Under the pieces are notes generated by a model. The model was not told the DNA's origin. It ran no database searches and saw only the letters and a list, made by a program, of their open reading frames with translations. Made by a program: the position numbers and the translations under genes. From a virus, in IMG/VR virus record IMGVR_UViG_3300007509_000072, positions 1 through 21,439 of that record: DNA of 21,439 nucleotides. One strand, written 5' to 3'. Of this stretch, positions 6,120-13,182 are shown in pieces. Numbering within the stretch: the stretch's first letter is position 1; each line of letters opens with the position of its first letter.

Positions 6120-6636
6120 TAAAGAAGTAACTTTAATAGATGATATTTTATCACAAAAAGAAAACATAGGGTTGATCAAAAAACTTTGTTACCATCAATG
6201 GTATTTAACAAAATGTTTAGACTATGAAAATTTAATGCCTCCCTTGTTCGCAGGGAGAGGTGGGGGTTTTAGTGTTGAAACTTTACGAGATGGCAAGCCT
6301 TTTGATTCACCTCTTAATAAAGAAGCATATAAAATTACTAAAAAAATCTGTGAGCAATTAGATATTAAAAAGTATAAAATAAAAAGATTTTTATGGAATA
6401 TGTATTTTCCTAGAAATCATACTGACTTTCATAAAGACGAATACACCGACGATTTTTTAAGCATATTATATAATCCACACACGACCGATGGAGGCACTTT
6501 TATTGACAATAAATTTTATGTTGATAAATTAGGCCAAGCAAAAGTTTATAAAAGTATGGTTGAACATAAAGGCAACCCTCCTTCAAAAGATGCAGTTCGT
6601 TTTAATCTTAATATTTTAATAAAATGTTTAAAATAA
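6109..6636 (+). CDS. 2OG-Fe(II) oxygenase-like protein (HxD type), cassette gene 8
   Basis: A 175-residue protein that overlaps gene 7 by 11 bases. The core motif is clear: His108 and Asp110 in HTDFHKDEYTDDFLSILYN, a strand with DGGTFIDNKFY, His153 in KSMVEHKGNPP, and Arg164 in DAVRFNLNILI as the 2OG anchor. The segment MYFPRNHTDFH before the motif is the strand that leads into the barrel. The first 60 residues contain a glycine/arginine patch (FAGRGGGFSVETLRDG) that could contribute to substrate binding. It is not close to the PF13759-like members and looks like a separate lineage of the superfamily, so the cassette holds several unrelated oxygenase types rather than only tandem copies. The substrate is unknown. 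Confidence 0.7.
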   Translation: MPTDKEVTLIDDILSQKENIGLIKKLCYHQWYLTKCLDYENLMPPLFAGRGGGFSVETLRDGKPFDSPLNKEAYKITKKICEQLDIKKYKIKRFLWNMYFPRNHTDFHKDEYTDDFLSILYNPHTTDGGTFIDNKFYVDKLGQAKVYKSMVEHKGNPPSKDAVRFNLNILIKCLK

Positions 6637-7112
6637 AAGATAAATTTTTACCTGAAGATGAGTTTTTAAAAATAAAAAATACCTTACTCACTAACACCTT
6701 CCCCTGGTACTATGTAAATAATGTGGCGTATCCAGGAGATAATGCTATAGGAAATTTTTATTTAAGCCATACCGTATATGAAGATGGAACCATATTAAGT
6801 CAACCAGCCCTTAATTTACTTGGACCTGTTCTTTTAAAATTAAACATAAAAAAACTATTTCGAGTAAAATGTAATTTTTATCCTCACACCCCTAAGATAA
6901 AAAAACACGCATTGCATCGTGATCATGATGATCCTAAATGCAATAGTGCTATACTTTACATTAATAACAATAATGGGTACACAGGATTTTCAAACCGTAA
7001 AATAAAATCTGTTGAAAATAGGGTGTTATTTTTTAAAGCACATAAAAAACATCACAGCACAACATGCACTGATCAAGATGCAAGAATCAATGCAAACTTT
7101 ATTTATTTTTAA
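6624..7112 (+). CDS. 2OG-Fe(II) oxygenase-like protein (HxD type), cassette gene 9
   Basis: A 162-residue protein, last of the + strand cassette, overlapping gene 8 by 13 bases. His98 and Asp100 in KKHALHRDHDDPKCNSAILYIN are the first two iron ligands, His143 or His144 in KKHHSTTC the third, and Arg154 in DARINANFIYF the 2OG anchor. The N-terminus (KIKDKFLPEDEFLKIKNTL) is the standard opening. NNGYTGFSN between the two halves is typical of phage oxygenases of this kind, which I know from cyanophage genomes. The protein is short for the superfamily, with little beyond the barrel. It ends 26 bases before the stop of the convergent gene on the other strand, with only a weak 5-bp inverted repeat (7117-7138) between them. 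Confidence 0.7.
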   Translation: MFKIKDKFLPEDEFLKIKNTLLTNTFPWYYVNNVAYPGDNAIGNFYLSHTVYEDGTILSQPALNLLGPVLLKLNIKKLFRVKCNFYPHTPKIKKHALHRDHDDPKCNSAILYINNNNGYTGFSNRKIKSVENRVLFFKAHKKHHSTTCTDQDARINANFIYF

Positions 7113-7138
7113 AACCTAAAGTGTATATATTGTCTTTA

Positions 7139-7708
7139 TCAGTAGACATATTTTATAGTTCTTTCTTGTAATAAATCATCTCTGATCTCTTTCACATCAA
7201 AATTAAAAGAAATGATACTTCTTCTTTTTTTTGTCTGATTTACACCAGATCTGTGTATAACATGTGATGGAAAAACAATAAAATCACCTTCTATAACTCT
7301 TAATGAAATAGCTTTATTTAAATTAAGAGGATCTAATAATTGAGTGTATTGATGATCATCAAACTCTAGATAATACACACCTGTAAAATTATTGGCATGA
7401 ATATGCCAACCGTGTGTGCCTTGATTACCGTATTGTTGAAACCATGTTTCATGTATTTTAATTGATTTAAAACCAATTTTATTCACCATTTCTAACAGTT
7501 GATTATGAGAATATGGAAATACGTATTTAACCCAGGGTCTGTTAAAATCAGAAGCTTGGTCCCAATCTAGCTTATGAAAAACATCTTCAAATTCTATTTT
7601 GCTGTTTTTAGTTTTTGATTGATTAATTAGAGATAATAGGTTATTTTTAAGGTTTAAATGATTATTAAAGTGCGCCTTTAAAAGCGGGGTTCCTATGGAA
7701 AGATTCAT
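7139..7708 (-). CDS. 2OG-Fe(II) oxygenase of the TIGR02466 / 2OG-FeII_Oxy_5 type, minus strand, cassette gene 10
   Basis: A 189-residue protein and the only convincing gene on the minus strand. It starts MNLSIGTPLLKAHF, the family's usual opening. Signatures are His102-x-His104 in HGWHIHANNFTGVYYLEF, then EGDFIVFPSHVIHRSG with His152, and Arg162/Arg163 in KKRRSIISFNFDV. It is a clear relative of genes 4 and 6 and is better preserved than gene 7. It converges on gene 9 and diverges from the tail hub gene at 7775. A promoter-like TAGACA-N16-TATAGT on the minus strand ends 11 bases before the ATG, and no Shine-Dalgarno is visible, so its mRNA may be nearly leaderless. The opposite orientation suggests separate control or independent acquisition. 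Confidence 0.75.
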   Translation of the reverse strand: MNLSIGTPLLKAHFNNHLNLKNNLLSLINQSKTKNSKIEFEDVFHKLDWDQASDFNRPWVKYVFPYSHNQLLEMVNKIGFKSIKIHETWFQQYGNQGTHGWHIHANNFTGVYYLEFDDHQYTQLLDPLNLNKAISLRVIEGDFIVFPSHVIHRSGVNQTKKRRSIISFNFDVKEIRDDLLQERTIKYVY

Positions 7709-7718
7709 AAAAATATGT

Positions 7719-7746
7719 ACTATAGATTTTTTTAAAAAATTGTCTA
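7719..7746 (-). promoter_or_regulatory. Candidate promoter for the minus-strand oxygenase
   Basis: Read on the minus strand, TAGACA (7746-7741) and TATAGT (7724-7719) are separated by 16 bases. The -10 is the same hexamer as in cassette promoter P2. The predicted start site lies only a few bases before the ATG at 7708, so the transcript would have almost no leader. The surrounding 66-bp gap (7709-7774) is nearly all A/T, so chance is a real alternative. Confidence 0.4.
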
Positions 7747-7774
7747 CTATAAATTTAAATGGTAAGTAAATAAT

Positions 7775-9913
7775 ATGCTACAGAAAATTAACATACAACC
7801 TGGAATCAATAAACAAGTCACAGCAACGGGCGGCGAGGGCCAATGGGTTGATGGTGACTATGTTCGTTTTAGATATGGCTCACCTGAAAAAATAGGTGGT
7901 TGGGCACAGTTAGGAGATATAACTTTAACCGGTAGAACAACTGCCATGCACCAATTTGTTAATTCAAGTGGTATTAAATATTCAGCACTAGGTACAAACA
8001 GAATTTTATATGTGTATTCAGGAGGCGCATTTTATGATATAACTCCTATTAAAGCTACAACAACATTAACAAATGCATTTACAACAACAAACGGAGACGC
8101 AACAGTCACGATCACGTTTGCATCTGATCATAATATTACTCAGTACGATATCATTAAGCTGGATAATTTTACCACTATTACCAATTCTGATTTTGGCTCT
8201 TCTGATTTTGATGATAACGTATTCATGGTTGCAACCGTCCCTACTTCAACAACGATTACAGTTGAAATGGGATCGAATGAATCAGGATCAGGAGCATCCA
8301 CATCAGGTGGAATAAGAGTTCAACACTACTATTCGATTGGACCTTCAGTTGAAGAATCAGCTGCTGGTTGGGGATTAGGAGCATGGGGAGGTACTGCAGC
8401 AGGTGCAGTTACATCTACTTTAGATGGAGCATTAACAGATTCTTCCACAAGTATTGTACTTGATGATTCATCAGGATTTCCTGCTTCAGGAACAGTTTTA
8501 ATAGATGATGAAAGAATTGTTTATACAACAAACACTACAGGTACTGGAACTTTATCAGGTTTAACTAGAGGATCAGATAACACAACAGCCGCATCACACT
8601 CTGATGCTGCTACTGTAACCAATGCATCTGATTATACTAAATGGGGTGCATCACAAACAGGTGATATTGTAACAGCTCCTGGTATTTGGTCATTAGATAA
8701 TTTTGGTAATAAACTTATTGCAACTATTTCTGATGGTGCAACTTTTGAATGGGATTCTAATGCAACAGGTGCTACATCAACCAGAGCAACGACTGTATCC
8801 GGAGCACCAACAGCTTCACAGTTTACTTTAGTTTCTACACCGGATAGACACTTAGTTTGTTTTGGAACAGAAACTACAATTGGCACAACATCTACTCAAG
8901 ATGATATGTATGTTAGATGGTCTTCACAAGAATCATTAACTACTTGGACTCCAACTTCAACTAATACTGCCGGTACACAAAGACTTGCAGATGGTACAAG
9001 AATTGTTGGAGCAATTAGAGGTCGTGATGCAATTTATATTTGGACTGATACAGCTTTATTTATTATGAAATTTGTTGGTCCACCATTTACTTTCTCGTTT
9101 CAACAAGTTGGAACTAACTGTGGATTAATTGGACAAAACGCTGCAGTTGAAGTTGATGGATCAGCTTACTGGATGTCAGAAAATGGTTTCTTTAGATACA
9201 CTGGACAATTACAATCATTACCATGTTTAGTTGAAGACTATGTTTACGATGGCTTAGCAGATGTACCTAGACAACATATTTATGCAGGTTTAAATAATTT
9301 ATTTGGTGAAGTCACATGGTTTTATCCAGGTAGTGGAGCTACAGCTAATTCTAGATCGGTTACATACAATTATATGGATTCGAGCAGCGAGCGGCCTATA
9401 TGGACTATAAGTTCACTTGCAAGAAGTACTTGGGCAGATTCATCTATATTTGGTAAACCACATGGAACTGAATATGATTCAAGTGCTACAAGTGATTCAA
9501 CAGTTGGCAACACCGATGGTGTTACAACTTATTATGAACATGAAACTGGAACTAATCAAATTAAAGCAGGCGCAACAACTGCTGTTCAAGCTAGTATTGA
9601 ATCAGGAGATTTTGACTTAGACCAAAAAGGTTTAGGTGGAGACGGTGAATATATGATGAAAATTAGAAGAGTCATACCTGACTTTTTAACTCAAACTGGA
9701 GATGCAAGAGTTACATTAAACTTAAAAAATTATCCAACAGATGCACAAGCAAGTTCATCTTTAGGACCATTTACATCAACAACAACTACAACTAAAATAG
9801 ATACCCGTGCTAGAGCTAGAGCAATAGCTTTAAAAGTAGATAATACTGGTTTAACTCAGCACTGGAAATTAGGTACTTTTAGATTAGATATACAACCGGA
9901 TGGAAGAAGATAA
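7775..9913 (+). CDS. Podophage tail hub / DNA-stabilisation protein, P22 gp10-like
   Basis: A 712-residue structural protein. The opening INIQPGINKQVTATGGEGQW followed by VDGDYVRFRYGSPEKIGGW is a signature I know from tail proteins of marine podophages related to P22 gp10. Repeated short beta strands suggest a propeller or hub: WSLDNFGNKLIATI (about 305-318), then DMYVRWSSQESLTTWTP, then SAYWMSENGFFRYTG. Residues 219-286 are a separate small beta domain (LDDSSGFPASGTVLIDDER, then GTGTLSGLTRGSDNTTAASH) inserted between GWGLGAWGG and the WSLDNFG strand. It would sit at the portal end of the tail and help retain packaged DNA and attach fibres. There is no obvious strong ribosome site. It is the first + gene after the oxygenase cassette. 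A T7 tubular gpB-like assignment is the alternative. Confidence 0.6.
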   Translation: MLQKINIQPGINKQVTATGGEGQWVDGDYVRFRYGSPEKIGGWAQLGDITLTGRTTAMHQFVNSSGIKYSALGTNRILYVYSGGAFYDITPIKATTTLTNAFTTTNGDATVTITFASDHNITQYDIIKLDNFTTITNSDFGSSDFDDNVFMVATVPTSTTITVEMGSNESGSGASTSGGIRVQHYYSIGPSVEESAAGWGLGAWGGTAAGAVTSTLDGALTDSSTSIVLDDSSGFPASGTVLIDDERIVYTTNTTGTGTLSGLTRGSDNTTAASHSDAATVTNASDYTKWGASQTGDIVTAPGIWSLDNFGNKLIATISDGATFEWDSNATGATSTRATTVSGAPTASQFTLVSTPDRHLVCFGTETTIGTTSTQDDMYVRWSSQESLTTWTPTSTNTAGTQRLADGTRIVGAIRGRDAIYIWTDTALFIMKFVGPPFTFSFQQVGTNCGLIGQNAAVEVDGSAYWMSENGFFRYTGQLQSLPCLVEDYVYDGLADVPRQHIYAGLNNLFGEVTWFYPGSGATANSRSVTYNYMDSSSERPIWTISSLARSTWADSSIFGKPHGTEYDSSATSDSTVGNTDGVTTYYEHETGTNQIKAGATTAVQASIESGDFDLDQKGLGGDGEYMMKIRRVIPDFLTQTGDARVTLNLKNYPTDAQASSSLGPFTSTTTTTKIDTRARARAIALKVDNTGLTQHWKLGTFRLDIQPDGRR

Positions 9914-10077
9914 TGGCTAGAATTGTACAATCATTAACACAACCTACTGATAAATACGATCAAACAGTTCAACAATCATTTGTTAGAGATGTAGATAGTA
10001 TTGTAACAAAATTAAACTCAACTTTTCAACAGGACTTAAAGGATGAATTACAAGCCTTTGATTTCTTTTTAGCATAA
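9913..10077 (+). CDS. Small conserved phage protein, 54 residues
   Basis: The ATG at 9913 shares TAATG with the tail hub stop, and the TAA at 10075-10077 shares TAATG with the next start, so it is locked between two genes. The product begins MARIVQSLTQP and is helical and charged (QSFVRDVDSIVTKLNSTFQQ, then DLKDELQAFDFFLA), with no cysteine and no membrane segment. A near-identical small protein follows the tail hub gene in other marine podophages, from memory, so it is likely real and virion-related, possibly a short coiled-coil tail or head completion piece. Codon use matches its structural neighbours. Function is unknown. Confidence 0.65.
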   Translation: MARIVQSLTQPTDKYDQTVQQSFVRDVDSIVTKLNSTFQQDLKDELQAFDFFLA

Positions 10078-10418
10078 TGGCAAATAGTTTCGTAAATAAA
10101 AAAGCAGATTTAACCAGTAATAGTGCAACGACACTATATACAGTGCCTTCTTTTTCTACTGCTGTTATTAAATCTATTATAGTATCTGAAGATTCAGGAA
10201 ATGCTGATACAATTACAGTGACTTTAACTGATACTTCTGATAATGTATTCAGCCTTTTTAAAACAAAAGCAATATCGGCAAATGCCACAACAGAGCTGTT
10301 ATCAGCACCTCTAGTCGCACAGGAGAGCGAAGTAATAAAGGTGACTGCAGCTACTGCAAATAGACTACATGTAGTCCTTTCAGCCTTAGAAATTAAGCCT
10401 AGAGAAGTTACAACATAG
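10077..10418 (+). CDS. Small beta-rich phage structural protein, paralogue of 422-781
   Basis: A 113-residue protein whose start overlaps the previous stop. Strand order follows the product of 422-781: TAVIKSIIVSEDSG against VRIDTILLANDDG, then NVFSLFKTKAISANATTELL against TYYKIASTISVPADSTLSLI, then NRLHVVLSALEI against LDYHVSYVEM. Identity is low but length and pattern agree. It has Thr/Ser-rich turns and no membrane segment. The likely role is a beta-sandwich virion component of the neck or tail. It is followed by a 76-bp gap containing a candidate promoter, so it appears to close the tail hub transcription unit. Confidence 0.6.
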   Translation: MANSFVNKKADLTSNSATTLYTVPSFSTAVIKSIIVSEDSGNADTITVTLTDTSDNVFSLFKTKAISANATTELLSAPLVAQESEVIKVTAATANRLHVVLSALEIKPREVTT

Positions 10419-10424
10419 TCTTGA

Positions 10425-10453
10425 TTTACGAGTAAAAAACAAGTAGATATATA
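10425..10453 (+). promoter_or_regulatory. Candidate promoter for the internal virion protein operon
   Basis: TTTACG (10425-10430) and TATATA (10448-10453) are 17 bases apart within the only sizeable gap (10419-10494) in the second half of the window. An alternative pairing, TTGATT (10421-10426) with TAGATA (10444-10449), also has 17-base spacing. The element lies directly before five head-to-tail virion genes. A weak CAGG/CCTG 4-bp stem follows at 10458-10472. Confidence 0.3.
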
Positions 10454-10494
10454 AACTCAGGTGAAATCCCTGCCTTTTAAATTTAACAAACATT

Positions 10495-13182
10495 ATGATA
10501 ACAAGATCGAAAATGCGAAGACAATTATATAGAGGCGGCGGAATCGCCGGATTATACCCAAGACAGAAATACGGTATTGGTAGTTGGGTAAAAGAACGAG
10601 TCAGAAAATTAATTCCAAATGAACTAGCAGATGTTGCAGTTAAAGCTGCACCATTCGTTGCACCTTTTAATCCTGGTATTGCAGGATTGATGAGAGGCAT
10701 AGGTAGATTTGATCAAAGAGGAAGTATAAGTGATGCACTTAAACAAGGCGCATTAACTTATGGTGGTGGACAATTAGCTAGACAATTAGGTGGAGCTGGC
10801 GTTCAAACAGATTTTCTTGGAACACCCGGAGATAGATTTAGAGATAGATTTACAACTCCTTTAAGTCAAGACAGAATGGAAGGATTAAGAAATTTATTTA
10901 AAGCTAGAGAAAAGACTGACGTTCCAGTTAAAAAATCTCAGGTTAAAGCCGGGGATTGGAGAGAAAACTTGCTACATACTTATAGCTCACCTGTTTCATC
11001 AGAACAATCAACAATTAAAAACATTTGGAATAAATGGCAAGGAATGTCTCCAGGATTGCGAACAGCAATCGTTGGTGTAGGTACCGGTGCATTAGCAGGT
11101 GTTGCTCAATGGTTTGAAAATCAAATACCACAAGAACAAGGTGAAAGTATGGAAGCTTATATGGCAAGAAGAAGCGCAATCGTTGGAGATTTAATGTTAC
11201 AATATATGGACAATACTCGTGCCTTTGATGCAGAATGGACAGGTAAGACACTTGAACAGAAAAAAGAAGAAATAGCACGACTTAATAAAAATCAAGGTGG
11301 AAGAGTTGGGTATCAGACTGGTGGCATTAGTATGGCTAATACTCTTCAAGAAAATATTAGAAGAAATCAAGCTGCACAACAACAATTTTCAGAATCAATT
11401 GCTCCAACAAGAGAAGCTGTTTTACAAGGAATAAAAGCTGCATCAATAGCGGCTGCACCTAAAAGTCTTACAGGACCAACAACTAAACTTTATCATGGAA
11501 CAACTAGAGCAGATCCATTTAGTGGAACTAAATTTTTTGCATCTCCTGATAAAGCAACAGCTGCACAATATGCAAGATCGGGAGTAGGGTATGGAAATCC
11601 TCTTTCTAAAGCTCCTGTTACAGGTAGAATTTTAGAAGCAGAAGTTCCTACATCTCAAGCACAGTCTTTGTTAAAAAAAGGACTTACAGGAACTAGAGAA
11701 ACTGTTCTAGATCCTCAAGCAGCAAAAACTTTATTTGAAACAGGAAAAGGAACCTTAAAAGGAGCTGGGAGTCTTGCTACAAAAGCTGCGTTAGCAGGCA
11801 CTAAAGCAATACCTTATGTAGGAGGAGCAGTTAGTTTAGCAGATGCTGCGTTAAGAGCTAAAGAAGGTGACTATATTGGAGCAGGTCTTGGAGCTGCAGG
11901 AGCAGTTCCTGTATTAGGATTACCTGCATTAGGAGCACAAGTAGTTTATGATCAACTTAGAGATCCTGATGCACGTACAACAGAAGAAATAGCTAGAGCT
12001 TCTCAATATGGAGACGGAGTAATTGGTGGAACAGAAGAGTTAGAGTTAGTACAAGAGGGAACAAATAAAGCTACTGGTTCTCCAGAATGGAGGGTAGTTA
12101 ACGATCCGACACTTTGGGATAGTGAATTTTACAGAAACAATCCAGATCCATTTATTAAAGATCGTGATAGATGGGACGCTGCTTATGCAAAAGCGACAGG
12201 CGGTGGAAAAACACGTATATCTTCAGACGGTCAAATTGTAACAGATTTTGGAAATTGGGACCCAGGTAATACTTATCAAAAGTATGTAAGGGATATTCAA
12301 CGTTACAGCGATTATGATGCAAGACCACTTGGAAAATTTTATGAGTATGGTCCAGAGTCTATGTATCCAAATTTAAGCGAGGATCGAATTGCAGAATTAA
12401 AAGAGCAAGAAAAAATTATGGCTCAATTATATGGAGCACCTGGAGGATTAGATCCAAGAGATAGACCAGGATATACAAACACAGGTTTTACACCAGCGTT
12501 AATGAACCAAGGCGGCAGAGTCGGTTTATACGCTGGAGGAAATGGAACACCATTACCAGAAGATCCAACTAAACCAATTAACCCTTGGGCAAAAGAAGGC
12601 ATCAAGAGTCTAGATGCTGGTGCACCTGATATTACTTATGAAGGTAATAGACCTGCTAAAAAACAAGAAATGAAAATGGCCGGTCCTGATTGGTATATTA
12701 AAAGAATAGAAAATTTAATGTATAATTTTAATATGTCGTATGAAGAAGCTGGTGAAATAGCTTATGATAGTGATAAGTATTATGAAGTTATAGGACATGA
12801 TCCTTATGCTAAAGGTCCAGTACTACCAAGTCCAGAAGATCCAATTAATCCTTTTGCACCTAAACCACAAGGACCAGTTTTACCTGATAAGATGATGGCA
12901 GCTAAAGGCGGAAGAATTAAACAACTATATGGAACAGGTCCAGCAGGATTACCAGGAATACCAAGAATGGCTCCTGATGGAATGGAATTTGATATGAGAC
13001 AGAACGGCGGCTTTCAAGGACTAGGTGCTAAAGAAAAGAAAGATGATGTACCTGCTATGTTAGCTAAAAATGAATTTGTCTTCACTGCTGATGCTGTAAG
13101 AGGCGCAGGTGGAGGAGACATTGAATTAGGAGCACAAAGGATGTATGATACAATGAAAAATTTAGAGAGAAGGGTAGTATAA
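10495..13182 (+). CDS. Large internal virion protein with ART-like segment and tape-measure-style C-terminus
   Basis: An 895-residue virion protein. ATG 10495 gives the longest form, and ATG 10513 (MRRQLYRGGGIAGLYPRQ) may be the true start, since marine phage relatives begin near there. There is no good ribosome site for either. Residues 268-277 are GGRVGYQTGG and residues 673-682 repeat it as GGRVGLYAGG. Residues 330-415 resemble an ADP-ribosyltransferase fold: KLYHGTTR, FFASPDKATAAQYA, and ETVLDPQ. Residues 420-485 are hydrophobic and Gly/Ala-rich (AIPYVGGAVSLADAAL, GAGLGAAGAVPVLGLPALGA). The C-terminus has KDDVPAMLAKNEFVFTADAV, the pattern seen at the end of tape measure proteins. It probably enters the cell with the DNA. 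ART activity is unproven. Confidence 0.6.
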   Translation: MITRSKMRRQLYRGGGIAGLYPRQKYGIGSWVKERVRKLIPNELADVAVKAAPFVAPFNPGIAGLMRGIGRFDQRGSISDALKQGALTYGGGQLARQLGGAGVQTDFLGTPGDRFRDRFTTPLSQDRMEGLRNLFKAREKTDVPVKKSQVKAGDWRENLLHTYSSPVSSEQSTIKNIWNKWQGMSPGLRTAIVGVGTGALAGVAQWFENQIPQEQGESMEAYMARRSAIVGDLMLQYMDNTRAFDAEWTGKTLEQKKEEIARLNKNQGGRVGYQTGGISMANTLQENIRRNQAAQQQFSESIAPTREAVLQGIKAASIAAAPKSLTGPTTKLYHGTTRADPFSGTKFFASPDKATAAQYARSGVGYGNPLSKAPVTGRILEAEVPTSQAQSLLKKGLTGTRETVLDPQAAKTLFETGKGTLKGAGSLATKAALAGTKAIPYVGGAVSLADAALRAKEGDYIGAGLGAAGAVPVLGLPALGAQVVYDQLRDPDARTTEEIARASQYGDGVIGGTEELELVQEGTNKATGSPEWRVVNDPTLWDSEFYRNNPDPFIKDRDRWDAAYAKATGGGKTRISSDGQIVTDFGNWDPGNTYQKYVRDIQRYSDYDARPLGKFYEYGPESMYPNLSEDRIAELKEQEKIMAQLYGAPGGLDPRDRPGYTNTGFTPALMNQGGRVGLYAGGNGTPLPEDPTKPINPWAKEGIKSLDAGAPDITYEGNRPAKKQEMKMAGPDWYIKRIENLMYNFNMSYEEAGEIAYDSDKYYEVIGHDPYAKGPVLPSPEDPINPFAPKPQGPVLPDKMMAAKGGRIKQLYGTGPAGLPGIPRMAPDGMEFDMRQNGGFQGLGAKEKKDDVPAMLAKNEFVFTADAVRGAGGGDIELGAQRMYDTMKNLERRVV

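Noticed and set aside
7117-7138. Inverted repeat TAAAG / CTTTA between convergent genes
   Set aside because: Only 5 A/T-rich pairs and a 12-base loop; it could be chance in such composition and is not a credible terminator.
7725-7753. Possible + strand promoter for the tail hub gene, TATAAA at 7748-7753
   Set aside because: No -35 at a suitable distance (GATTTT at 17 bases); the A/T-rich gap makes -10 matches common.
8073-8315. Reading frame inside the tail hub gene in another frame
   Set aside because: Low-complexity Leu/Ile/Gln product, no ribosome site, fully inside a well-supported gene.
10458-10478. Possible terminator CAGG / CCTG followed by TTTT before the internal virion operon
   Set aside because: The stem is only 4 bp with a 7-base loop and two bases precede the T run; too weak to call.
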